Shown here: positions 48,501 through 56,593 of the stretch, in pieces
Layout of the letters: each line of letters begins with the position of its first letter
How positions within the stretch are numbered: position 1 is the first letter of the stretch
NCBI RefSeq assembly: GCF_030269925.1
Contig: NC_085116.1
Coordinates: 4,588,001 to 4,652,000 of the forward strand
Direction of reading: 5' to 3'
Length of the DNA: 64,000 bases
From: Bombyx mori
Lineage: Eukaryota; Arthropoda; Insecta; Lepidoptera; Bombycidae
Program-made: the position numbers and the translations under genes
Notes under the pieces: generated by a model
Told to the model about the DNA's origin: nothing
The model's database searches: none
What the model saw: the letters and a program-made list of their open reading frames with translations, nothing else

Positions 48501-51500
48501 TCGATATATTAATTCAATTTGTCATTATTGTAAGAAAAAAGGGCATATTGAAAAGATATGTACATCTAAGAAAAACAACAAAAGAAAGAGCATTAACTAT
48601 ACAGATGATGAATTTCAAGCGCAATTAAATGGTATTTACAACGTGAACACAAATAGTCGGCGCGTACCAGCTTACGAAGTAAAGGTGTTACTAGATGGTG
48701 TACCAGTGATTATGGAAGTGGACTCGGGTGCTGCCTACTCTCTTGTGAATTTACATACGTGGCGTCGAATACACTCTCACATGCCTTTGGAACCTTTGAT
48801 GAATAAATTATGTACTTGGAATAATTCTGCAGTCAGAGTGGACGGTCAAGCCACAGTGCTAGTACAATATAAAGACATTAAATGTTCTCTTAAGGTTATT
48901 GTGGCTCAGGGTTCGGGTCCAAATTTGTTAGGACGTAATTGGTTTGAAGCTTTAGGAATATGTGTAAATGTAAATACTATTAAAGAAATTAATGTGACTG
49001 AGGTAATTTTGAATAAACATTATGAAGTTTTCAGAGCCGGACTCGGTACTTATCGTGGGGAACCTGTAAATATTCACCTGAAACCAGGTGCAGTGCCAAG
49101 ATTTATGAAAGCGCGTCCTGTACCGTACGCTATCAAAGAAAGAGTTGAAAAAGAAATCAATCGCCTGGAAGCTGAAGGAGTACTCCGCCCTGTAACTTTT
49201 TCTGAGTGGGCTACTCCAGTTGTTCCTATCGTAAAAAAGAATGGAGACGTACGCCTTTGTGGAGATTATCGTAGTACAGTTAATCAGGCTACAGAGTCTG
49301 ATACGTATCCAATGCCCACCGCAAGTGAAGTGTTTGCCACCATCTCTGGAGGTAATATTTTCTCAACGTTAGATCTTGATCGTGCTTATACTCAGGTGGT
49401 TGTCACAGACGACACAGCACGTCTCCTAACCTTAAACACATGTAAAGGCCTTTACACGGTACATCGGCTAGCTTTCGGCGTCAAGGCTTCCCCGGGTATA
49501 TTCCAACGTTTAATGACAGCATTACTAGCTGGCATATCTGGTGTTGCAGTGCTAATCGATGACATCATCGTTAGTGGTAGAACAGCGCAGGAGATGACAC
49601 AACGCTTAGATGCAGTCCTGGATCGCATTGAAAAAGCGGGATTACGACTCAATAAAGGCAAATGTAAGTTTGCAAGGAAACAAGTAGAATTTTTAGGTTT
49701 CATAATTGATGCTGAGGGTATACACCCTGCACCGAGTAAAATAGAATCAATATTGAAAACTCCCAAACCTAAGAACGTACAAGAGCTTCAAGCTTTTCTT
49801 GGCCTTTATAATTTTTATGAGAGATTTATTCCTCACAAAGCCACCATACTTGAACCTTTACATAGATTGCTAGACAAAGCACATAAGTGGCAGTGGTCAG
49901 AACGGGAACAGAAAAGTTTCGAGGTAGCAAAACGTTTGTTGTCCTCAGAGTTAACCTTAGCTCATTATGATCTTGAAAAACCTTTGATACTTACCTGTGA
50001 TAGTTCAGATTACGGTGTAGGTGCAGTTTTGTCACATGTCATGAGTGACCGACAGGAACGACCTGTTGCTATGGGGTCCAGGACACTTCACATGCACGAA
50101 CGGCGCTATTCGCAGCTAGATAAAGAAGCGACTGCAATAATGTTTGGAATAAATAAATTTCAGAACTATCTCATGGGACGGTCATTTACTATTGTCACGG
50201 ATCACAAACCTTTGTTAGGTATATTTGATCCAAGAAAGCCCATTCCTAATATGTTGTCACCACGTCTTACAAGAATAGCATTAGTACTTACTTCACATAA
50301 TTATGATATTATTTATAAACCGGGAAAATGCATAGGACATGCAGATGGGTTGAGTCGTTGGCCACAACCTGTATCAGAACAACCTGAAGAACAGCTTCAG
50401 GACATATTGCTACTGGCCGAAACACCAGACGAGTTTCCAATAGATGTTGCTCAAATAGCAAATGCTACCAAACGAGACTCAGTTTTGTCTCGAGTACGGC
50501 ATCATATACTTTCCGGATGGCCAGCTAAGATAAATGATGAGTCGCTACGTCCATACTGGCTTCACCGAAATGAATTTTCCTTGAATGAAGACTGCATTCT
50601 AATAGGCAATCGTGTAATAATACCACCATCGTTTCGGCAGCCAGTTTTAGATTGTTTGCATAAAACTCATAGTGGCATCGTTCAAACTAAAGCGATTGCT
50701 CGTAGCTACGTCTGGTGGCCACAAATGAATAAGGATATTGAAAAGTTGGTAAAGAACTGTAATCGCTGTTTGGAAAATCGACATATGCCCCCTAGAACAA
50801 CTTATGAATGGATAACTCCTACCAAACCTTGGTCTCGTATTAATGTAGATTTTGCGGGACCATTCCAAAATAAAATATTCCTGATTATAGTTGACGCGTA
50901 TTCGCGATGGCCAGAAGTATTCATTGTTAACAATATGACTTCGTCGACCGTTGTTAAACACCTTCGAACAATATTTGCGACACACGGATTGTGTGAGGTA
51001 TTGGTGTCTGACAATGGAACACCTTTTGTATCTGAAGAAACGAGAAAATTTCTAGAGTCTAACAAAATTAGACATATTACAACGGCGCCACATCATCCGT
51101 CTACTAACGGACTGGCAGAAAGAATGGTTCAAACAGTCAAGGACAAGTTACGGAAGATGGACGGTATCTCTTGGGATATAAAACTTCCCAATATATTATT
51201 AGGACTTCGCACAATTCCATGTGCAACAACAAATAAAAGTCCATGTGAATTATTGATGAACAGGCGTTTGCGCACCTTGCTTGATACACTCCATCCAGAC
51301 AATCTCCAAACGTGTAAGAGAAATGAACAGATTGAAAGAAATGGCAACAAAAAAATTAGACACACTGATGTGGGGCAGAAAGTGATGTACAGGAACTTTG
51401 GAAATGGATCCCGTTGGTTACCAGGAACGGTAGTTTACAGGAATGGGCCAGGAAACTATCAAGTAGAAACTGGTGATGGAACTGTGGTGAATAGACATAT

Positions 51501-53822
51501 AGATCAATTACTTAAAAAAGAAACAGATTCTGGACAGGAAACTGCAGAAAGAGGGAAGGAATCGGAATTGGATTGTGAGGCAGTGAATGTTGAGGAACAA
51601 GAAGATATGGAAGACATTTCTAGTAGTTTGGAGGAACAGGAAATTATAGAGATACCGAGTCCGGATAAATGGGCAGAAATGTTAGGAATTCCTCCCGAAC
51701 CAGAATCAGGATATTCTGGTGGTAAAATTCGTCACAAAAGTCACATACATCAGAGGTCACCTTATAGTAGATTTAACTATAATTACATTAATTAAAACCT
51801 TAGATATTATACATTATTTAATAGTAATATGTAGAAAATTATGATTAAGAATCTAATACTTTAAATTGTGATTAAATTGTACTTGTGTCTGTATTTATGG
51901 GATCAAAATATATTTCATATTATTATGGATAGTATATACTTGGGGAGAAGGTATGTAGTGTATTAGTGAGGGTACTTGTTCTCCTTTTAATAAAAGGATT
52001 GCTAAGTGCGGGTTGCATAAAGACAGACACACAATGAACTGATTTGTTACCGAACACATGTGCTTAAGTTCTTGATTAAATAATAAAACATAATAACTTG
52101 TCTATCTTAAATTACCTTCTTGCTATTACCTAAGCTATCTGTAGTCAGGATACCAGGATAACGTTGTCTTAGCTCTAAGTGCAGCAAGTACCGGCAAATA
52201 GCATTGTCAATATCTAAGTACATTGTGTCCTCTATACTCGATGACAACCATCTGGAATTTATAACATAACATGATTAATTGAGATCACTGCATGTTTTAC
52301 TAAAGGCAGTGAATAAAAATGCAGATTCAATCAGATACAAAAAAATGACTACTACTTAATTAGGTTCAGATTGGTAAACTGTTATTTGTTATCTATTCAG
52401 AATATTAATAAGCCTTTAGACTTCCATAACAATGTACTGTGTATATAATCTAAAACTTTTAGTAGTTAAATTCTGGAAGGGGATCAGTTTAAAATAAAAC
52501 ATTTTTTTAGTCTGAGTAGACAAACAGAATGCAGAAAAATAATTCATTTTACTCTGATTTAATCTTACTTTGAAACTTCTGAAGAACATTGGTTGATTTG
52601 CTTCTCTTCATCAAATTCAAGAGACTCACTGACATAGTCAAACAGGTTGTTTTCTATTCTGTATCTGTTTAACAATGCCTCATCACTCTTGCTAAGATAT
52701 GGAAGGCCTTCATAGATGAACTGAAAAATAATACTTTCATGTCTAGTTTTTATAGAAAATATCTGGCCGTCGGAACCATATTGTATTTTATGTCTTAGTG
52801 TGTTTAAGAGCAGAAGATAAACAGGACAGATTGGTCTACACCAGCCTTTCTCAAAGTGGGCGATAACGCCCCTTTGTGGGCGCTGCAGACCTAAAGGGGG
52901 GCAGTAAGAGACCCAGAAAAAAAAGGGGGTGTTGCGTAGAGGCTTGGGAAACGATTTGTAATTTCATCTAGGAGGACCCTTAGACACCGACTAAGCTCTC
53001 GCTATAGTAGTTTTTAAGTAGGTTGAAAAATGGGGGCACTAAAAATAATTTATCCTCAAAGTGGGCAGTAGACAAAATAAGTTTGGGAACCCCTGGTCTA
53101 CACCAATCATCCTACCTGCAGTCTTCAGTGTACCCATGATCATGGGATTTAGAATAGTACAAAAATATTGGGAACTCATTAAATGTAAAAATTATAGTAA
53201 GAACTCATAAAAATAATGTAGTGGAAGTAGTTTACAAATAAATGGTCTCACCTTATTGAAATCGAAATTGTGTTTACATAAAAACTTGAGGGTTGAGGCT
53301 TGAAATATGAGCGACTGATTTATCGTTCCAATTAGTTGTGGACACAAATGAAATGTATAACCAGTTGCAAGGTATGCATCTAATTCTCTATCATATTGAA
53401 ACATAGTCAGTCCTACTTGCATCATTTTCATTGTGCTTATTTGTGTTTTGTACTTATTGTATCTTTCTTCATTTGTGTCGAACAAGCTGAAATATTATAT
53501 TAAATTTCAAAATTAATATAGATGATCTGAATGCTTTGATAACTCTTATAATTTATTTTATAAAAAAGCGACCAGTATTTTTAATGCACGATCTTAAAAG
53601 TTTGTATGTGGAGTTTAAGCTTTTTTACTTTTTTTACTTTTACTTTTAGATGTTCAATAGATGTTGTGTCAATTAGTTAAACAATTTATAATACCTGTAT
53701 TTGAACGATTCTTTGGTAAGTATAGCTGAAAACTCTGCATCAAAACTTATAAAACACGAGTCTTTTATATTTTTTGCTATGTTATCAAGTTCTTCATAAT
53801 AGTTTTCTTTGGTGATATCCAT
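39584..53822 (-). CDS. PNLDC1/Trimmer: piRNA 3'-end trimming exonuclease (11 exons)
   Basis: PARN-family DEDD 3'-5' exoribonuclease. Exons (minus strand): 53822-53695, 53486-53252, 52720-52569, 52251-52116, 47109-46781, 45165-45038, 44871-44729, 43207-43121, 40405-40317, 40072-39974, 39656-39584. All introns are GT-AG, and the phases join to 1599 bp (532 residues plus stop). Catalytic residues: FDAEFS (D28, E30), GHNMFLD (D270), YHEAGWDAY (H360, D365). Residues 506-523 (around SIVTGGLALYLI) form a membrane segment followed by a basic HKKFK tail. Plain PARN lacks such a tail anchor; PNLDC1 has it. The silkworm protein, Trimmer, works on the mitochondrial surface with Papi/Tdrkh, shortening PIWI-bound pre-piRNAs (established). 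The start is favoured by the in-frame ATG with an A-rich context and by D28/E30 falling where PARN has them. Introns 2, 4, 5, 7 and 8 carry transposons; none interrupts an exon. Identity as PNLDC1 rather than PARN rests on the anchor. Confidence 0.9.
40694..41203. mobile_element. MITE family M2 with a nested M1 copy
   Basis: Inverted termini of about 30 bp: TTTAGGGACTGTTCACACAG at the left and, reversed, TTTAGGGTCCGTTCACACAG at the right, both continuing ACCGGCTCGGA. The interior is non-coding and contains a complete M1 MITE (40889-41063). Lies in intron 8 of PNLDC1/Trimmer. Superfamily not determined. Confidence 0.7.
40889..41063. mobile_element. Palindromic MITE, family M1, complete
   Basis: Left arm GTGTGCTTAGTTCGAGTTTT and right arm ending AACTCGCACTAAGCACAC mirror each other for about 45 bp each side. 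The centre carries GGTTGGAACAGCGCTCCTAG. It inserted into the M2 MITE, so M1 moved later. Confidence 0.75.
43888..44210 (+). repeat. Retroposon-like repeat family D, copy 2
   Basis: CGCCGGATCTTCTGTGGGCC, GTTTCCGATCCGGTGGTAGG, TCTTGCTAGGGCCAGTGTTA and CCGTGAGCTCACCTACTAGT, ending in GGTAGGAAAACAAAAACAAA. The A-rich end and GGTAGG motif suggest a LINE 3' end. Located in intron 7 of PNLDC1/Trimmer, antisense to the gene. Confidence 0.55.
44290..44465 (-). mobile_element. CR1/L2-like LINE 3' end in intron 7
   Basis: Poly(T) then GAGCATACGGTCCACCTGAT, GCAATGCCAGGGCAGAGCC-type sequence and CTGCCTACCGTTAAGTACTC match 18889-19060 closely. It is 5'-truncated after about 170 bp, with the TTTGAAGAA stretch missing. 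Same strand as the host gene. Confidence 0.75.
45790..46055 (-). repeat. Retroposon-like repeat family D, copy 3
   Basis: Minus-strand copy of the repeat at 43888: GGTGAGCTCACGGGGCTCAA, CCTAGCAAGAGCAG, CTACCACCGGATCGG and GATCCGGCGAGGAACTCAGT on the plus strand. Located in intron 5 of PNLDC1/Trimmer. Confidence 0.55.
47401..47535 (-). mobile_element. CR1/L2-like LINE 3' end with inverted duplication
   Basis: Matches the same LINE 3' end, but the GAGCATACGGCCCACCTGAT stretch occurs first reversed (CACCATCAGGTGGGCCGTAT) and then forward in part (GAGCACCTGATGGTGAGG), making a small hairpin. Located in intron 4 of PNLDC1/Trimmer, about 140 bp from the LTR retrotransposon. Confidence 0.65.
47672..47813 (+). 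repeat. 5' LTR of the Mag-like element
   Basis: 142 bp beginning TGTAGTGTATTAGTGAGGGT and ending AATAAAACATAATA; carries an AATAAA signal near its end. Identical base for base to the 3' LTR. Confidence 0.93.
47814..47827 (+). promoter_or_regulatory. Primer-binding site
   Basis: TTGGCGACGATCGT directly after the 5' LTR. TGGCGAC-type sites pair with the 3' end of a host tRNA; Mag-type elements use a serine tRNA by report, which I could not verify here. Confidence 0.6.
47839..51795 (+). CDS. Gag-Pol polyprotein of the Mag-like element
   Basis: 1318 residues, uninterrupted from ATG 47839. Order of domains: Gag capsid-like region (1-205); two CCHC zinc knuckles at about 210-221 and 228-241 (CYRCGDRHGGEC, CHYCKKKGHIEKIC); aspartic protease with VDSGAAY at 294-300; reverse transcriptase at about 430-610, whose active site is LIDD at 572-575 rather than the usual YVDD or FIDD; RNase H with D721, E763 and D788; integrase with an HHCC zinc finger (H941, H944, C974, C977) and catalytic D1004, D1058, E1094; and a C-terminal acidic tail. 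The polyprotein would assemble particles, copy the element's RNA and integrate the DNA. Gag and Pol are fused without a frameshift, as in some Mag-clade elements. There is no env. All key catalytic residues are present. Confidence 0.93.
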   Translation: MERKSVKFQEFNVKSDNWDSYIDRLKYCFEANGIESDTVKKANFFTVCGAEVFETVLALITPRKSSDVTFVEIENILTKHYSPKPNEISMSYKFYKRDQAPNELASDYIATLRKISSGCNFIELERMLRDRLVCGMSDHKLQYELLKREQLRYEDVVHAMVSSESAGKDVRMIQSTSTDTFGMTQGEVVTSHAEPMEVNVVNFKRNFRLCYRCGDRHGGECRYINSICHYCKKKGHIEKICTSKKNNKRKSINYTDDEFQAQLNGIYNVNTNSRRVPAYEVKVLLDGVPVIMEVDSGAAYSLVNLHTWRRIHSHMPLEPLMNKLCTWNNSAVRVDGQATVLVQYKDIKCSLKVIVAQGSGPNLLGRNWFEALGICVNVNTIKEINVTEVILNKHYEVFRAGLGTYRGEPVNIHLKPGAVPRFMKARPVPYAIKERVEKEINRLEAEGVLRPVTFSEWATPVVPIVKKNGDVRLCGDYRSTVNQATESDTYPMPTASEVFATISGGNIFSTLDLDRAYTQVVVTDDTARLLTLNTCKGLYTVHRLAFGVKASPGIFQRLMTALLAGISGVAVLIDDIIVSGRTAQEMTQRLDAVLDRIEKAGLRLNKGKCKFARKQVEFLGFIIDAEGIHPAPSKIESILKTPKPKNVQELQAFLGLYNFYERFIPHKATILEPLHRLLDKAHKWQWSEREQKSFEVAKRLLSSELTLAHYDLEKPLILTCDSSDYGVGAVLSHVMSDRQERPVAMGSRTLHMHERRYSQLDKEATAIMFGINKFQNYLMGRSFTIVTDHKPLLGIFDPRKPIPNMLSPRLTRIALVLTSHNYDIIYKPGKCIGHADGLSRWPQPVSEQPEEQLQDILLLAETPDEFPIDVAQIANATKRDSVLSRVRHHILSGWPAKINDESLRPYWLHRNEFSLNEDCILIGNRVIIPPSFRQPVLDCLHKTHSGIVQTKAIARSYVWWPQMNKDIEKLVKNCNRCLENRHMPPRTTYEWITPTKPWSRINVDFAGPFQNKIFLIIVDAYSRWPEVFIVNNMTSSTVVKHLRTIFATHGLCEVLVSDNGTPFVSEETRKFLESNKIRHITTAPHHPSTNGLAERMVQTVKDKLRKMDGISWDIKLPNILLGLRTIPCATTNKSPCELLMNRRLRTLLDTLHPDNLQTCKRNEQIERNGNKKIRHTDVGQKVMYRNFGNGSRWLPGTVVYRNGPGNYQVETGDGTVVNRHIDQLLKKETDSGQETAERGKESELDCEAVNVEEQEDMEDISSSLEEQEIIEIPSPDKWAEMLGIPPEPESGYSGGKIRHKSHIHQRSPYSRFNYNYIN
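51942..51951 (+). promoter_or_regulatory. Polypurine tract
   Basis: GGGGAGAAGG just before the 3' LTR, the expected primer for plus-strand DNA synthesis. Confidence 0.65.
51954..52095 (+). repeat. 3' LTR of the Mag-like element
   Basis: 142 bp identical to the 5' LTR; followed immediately by the ACTTG target duplication. Exon 4 of PNLDC1/Trimmer begins its minus-strand donor site only about 20 bp further on (GT at 52114-52115). Confidence 0.93.
52842..53095. mobile_element. hAT-type MITE in intron 2 of Trimmer
   Basis: 254 bp with termini CAGCCTTTCTCAAAGTGGGC and, reversed, CAGGGGTTCCCAAACTTATT, typical of hAT elements, and a perfect 8-bp target duplication GTCTACAC on both sides (52834-52841, 53096-53103). 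No coding capacity. Confidence 0.85.
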
Positions 53823-53863
53823 TTTTGATAAAATTAATATTGAGTATAATACACGCTACGCCT

Positions 53864-53872
53864 TTAGTTCAT
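53864..53872 (-). promoter_or_regulatory. Minimal upstream ORF before the Trimmer start
   Basis: ATGAACTAA on the minus strand, 42 bases before the PNLDC1/Trimmer ATG. If it lies in the 5' leader it is a two-codon upstream frame that could dampen translation. The transcription start is unknown, so this is only a possibility. Confidence 0.3.
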
Positions 53873-53949
53873 TTAAATGAACGTAAATCTAAATCGTAGT
53901 ATTAATTTAAGTAGTAGAATTTTCGTTTCGTCGTCCCGTCGTCCGAAAT

Positions 53950-53981
<32 letters not shown>

Positions 53982-54127
53982 CTTTTTGGACCCAACACCA
54001 AGTGTTATTTGCCACTTTCAAAATAAAGGTTAGGAAGCAAAAATCAAATCAGAAAATTTAAGTTAGATAAGGTTTAGGCAGGAAAATTGGATTAGGATTA
54101 ATATAATTAGGAAGAATAAATAATATA

Positions 54128-54530
54128 TGTCGACGGCAGCGCCACCAGGGATGGCTGAGCGGTAGTTTCCGTCATCACTCGTATTTGGTTGAACTCAGTT
54201 TATAAAAAGTCAATAAAACCTTTTGAATAATAATTATTGAAACTCAACACACACAACTTTCACAATGACAGGGTAAACCGACAGTTTCGTTCCACATACC
54301 GACAGACTGACTGCCAAAGACTCACTGACTGAGACGGACGGACCGTCTGATACGGACCGAATGACTGTCTGACACGGAATGCCACGACTCTGTCCACGTA
54401 CCGCCATTTTATACTGTGGCGCCACGGAGTCTACCCTACATTTTGTGACATTTATCAAAACAACATTTCATCATTTAAAATAATAGTCAAAACAACTTCT
54501 TAATATTACTAAAAGTTGTTAACCACGACA
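54128..54530 (-). repeat. LTR, left copy
   Basis: From about position 54235 to the inner end it is identical to the right copy over roughly 290 bp; the outer ~110 bp differs by several substitutions and about 15 bp of extra sequence (CTCAGTTTATAAAAA region). Confidence 0.75.
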
Positions 54531-54776
54531 CGGCCATTCTGACACGTCACACGTCCTCGTGTGATGGTTAACCTACAATCAAAAACATCCACGAGAACAC
54601 TTGTTCCGCTCGGTCACTCCTGACTACACTTTATGACTTATCGGAAAATTTAAAAGTCATCAAATAATTTTTATTCTCAACACAAATTCTATAACGACAT
54701 TGAAATATTACACAAACCAAAATAATTGATTTACTACTGCTGCAAGTTCTCCCCGTACAATTCATGTACACAGTAA

Positions 54777-54914
54777 CTAAGTCAACCCTGTGACCGTGAA
54801 ATCGACACATACGCACGTACACTTAAGTCATCCCTGTGACCGTGAAATCGACACATACGCACGTACACTTAAGTCATCCCTGTGACCGTGAAATCGACAC
54901 ATACGCACGTACAC
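54777..54914. repeat. Tandem array tier 1: three 46-bp units
   Basis: Unit contains AAGTCATCCCTGTGACCGTG and AAATCGACACATACGCACGT. Three copies, 46 bp apart (TGACCGTG at 54791, 54837 and 54883). Shares the core GTCATCCCTGTGAC with the next two tiers. Confidence 0.9.
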
Positions 54915-54919
54915 TTAAA

Positions 54920-55190
54920 TCAACCCTGTGACTACAAGTGTTCAAATCAACAGTCATCCCTGTGACTACAAGTGTTCAAATCAACAGTCATCCCTGTGAC
55001 TACAAGTGTTCAAATCAACAGTCATCCCTGTGACTACAAGTGTTCAAATCAACAGTCATCCCTGTGACTACAAGTGTTCAAATCAACAGTCATCCCTGTG
55101 ACTACAAGTGTTCAAATCAACAGTCATCCCTGTGACTACAAGTGTTCAAATCAACAGTCATCCCTGTGACTACAAGTGTTCAAATCAACA
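54920..55190. repeat. Tandem array tier 2: about eight 34-bp units
   Basis: Unit is the core GTCATCCCTGTGAC plus TACAAGTGTTCAAATCAACA. Eight occurrences of ACTACAAGTG, 34 bp apart, from 54931 to 55169, almost without differences between units. Confidence 0.92.
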
Positions 55191-55591
55191 GTCATCCCTG
55201 TGACTCTAATCAACAGTCATCCCTGTGACTCTAATCAACAGTCATCCCTGTGACTCTAATCAACAGTCATCCCTGTGACTCTAATCAACAGTCATCCCTG
55301 TGACTCTAATCAACAGTCATCCCTGTGACTCTAATCAACAGTCATCCCTGTGACTCTAATCAACAGTCATCCCTGTGACTCTAATCAACAGTCATCCCTG
55401 TGACTCTAATCAACAGTCATCCCTGTGACTCTAATCAACAGTCATCCCTGTGACTCTAATCAACAGTCATCCCTGTGACTCTAATCAACAGTCATCCCTG
55501 TGACTCTAATCAACAGTCATCCCTGTGACTCTAATCAACAGTCATCCCTGTGACTCTAATCAACAGTCATCCCTGTGACTCTAATCAACAG
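55191..55591. repeat. Tandem array tier 3: sixteen 25-bp units
   Basis: Unit is the core GTCATCCCTGTGAC plus TCTAATCAACA. Sixteen copies at 25-bp spacing (TGACTCTAAT from 55201 to 55576) that look identical. The array ends at GTCCCTTTATGCG. Confidence 0.92.
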
Positions 55592-55814
55592 TCCCTTTAT
55601 GCGAACCATTGCATATAGATTTCTCCACAAGAGAACATTCGGCACCAGATTCCAAATAAAAATAAAACGACTCACCAGATTTTTCTCATTTACCAAAATA
55701 CCCGATGTTACGCAGCTACCGGCACGTCACGGCGTCGCTCCGCTGCTGCGTTGCTCGCGGCCGTCGATGACGTCGCGCCATCAATTTGCCTCGGCGGCAA
55801 CTCGTAGCAATGTT

Positions 55815-56010
55815 TTTGCTTAGATGGGTGGACTATGAACGAGCTCACAACCCACCCGGTGCCATGTAGTTATTGGACCCCACTGACATCCACAACGCAA
55901 ACGCGTCATCCATCCCGAGATACAAGTTCCAAGGTCTTAGCATAGCTACAACCGCTGCCCCACCATTCAAACCGAAATACACACTGCTTCACGGCAGAAA
56001 TAGACAGGGT
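55815..56010 (-). mobile_element. Bm1 fragment inside the LTR element
   Basis: Minus-strand Bm1 3' part, from GCTTAGATGGGTGGAC to GACAGGGTGATGGTAC on the plus strand, quite diverged. A 7-bp insertion (CTATGAA) splits GGACGAGCTC. The A tail is absent. It stops exactly at the GGTAC of Bm1 and joins an R1-like LINE scrap. Confidence 0.7.
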
Positions 56011-56300
56011 GATGGTACTCGTGCGGTCGATGGCACTATACGGAGCACCCGTCTGGTGCCACGTCCTTACCCACGAGAAAGTCGCCGCGCTGCGACGCCG
56101 GCAGCGCGCGATCGCAGTCAGAGTCATTCAAGGATACCTCACAGTCTCCTACGAGGTGGCGCGCCCTAGCGCAAGTGTAGCTGGAGCGCGGGGGCTCCAA
56201 TCTCGGCAGTCCGTGCTGGAGGCGTGGTCTCGTCGTTTGGCGGACCCGTCGGCCGGCCTCCGTACCCTCGAGGCGATCTGCCCGGTTCTCGCTTGCTTTC
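56011..56300 (+). pseudogene. R1-like LINE ORF2 scrap
   Basis: The frame reads MALYGAPVWCHVLTHEKVAA then LRRRQRAIAVRVIQGYLTVS, the conserved block that follows the reverse transcriptase in R1/TRAS-type ORF2 proteins, and runs on to about 56300 before losing similarity. It is GC-rich, unlike its surroundings, and sits within the LTR element. No RT catalytic motifs. Confidence 0.65.
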
Positions 56301-56593
56301 TTGTTTGCTTGCTTGTTGTGAAATCCGCGACAACATGATAAGGCACCGCCTTACAGGGCCCCACTGAAGACTACAATGAGCTATGTACCATCCAGTAGAC
56401 GTTCATCGAGGTACATATCAACCGTAGCGCACCAAGCACATGGATCGGCATCTGTCTGTTCCCGATGAATTTCCGACCCGTGATCTCAGATACCGTTACT
56501 GGTATTCTGATCTGCATCATGTTTTTTCGCTGTACTTCGAACATGTTCAAACACGTCACGCCAGTGAGAGTAGAGTCCTGATCCCACTTCTGA

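Larger units (their letters stand above)
47672..52095 (+). mobile_element. Intact Ty3/gypsy (Mag-like) LTR retrotransposon in Trimmer intron 4
   Basis: 4424 bp with two identical 142-bp LTRs (47672-47813 and 51954-52095), flanked by the 5-bp target duplication ACTTG (47667-47671 and 52096-52100). A primer-binding site follows the 5' LTR and a purine tract precedes the 3' LTR. A single gag-pol frame fills the interior with no env. Every structural part needed for retrotransposition is present, and the identical LTRs indicate a recent insertion. It reads antisense to PNLDC1/Trimmer. The Mag-like placement rests on the double zinc knuckle, the short LTRs and the single frame. Confidence 0.93.

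Noticed and set aside
47672..52095. An endogenous retrovirus with an envelope gene
   Set aside because: The sequence after integrase is a short acidic tail followed by the polypurine tract and LTR; there is no envelope frame, so it is a retrotransposon.
39584..53822. Annotation as plain PARN
   Set aside because: The nuclease core fits both, but the C-terminal hydrophobic anchor with a basic tail fits PNLDC1/Trimmer; the alternative is kept as a minor possibility.
54234..54458. A 74-residue protein encoded identically twice (also at 56686-56910)
   Set aside because: The duplication simply reflects the two LTR copies; the frame spans the presumed promoter region and has no known domain.
54777..55591. 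CRISPR-like regular repeats
   Set aside because: The spacers are themselves identical repeats and the genome is animal; this is a tandem array within a transposable element.
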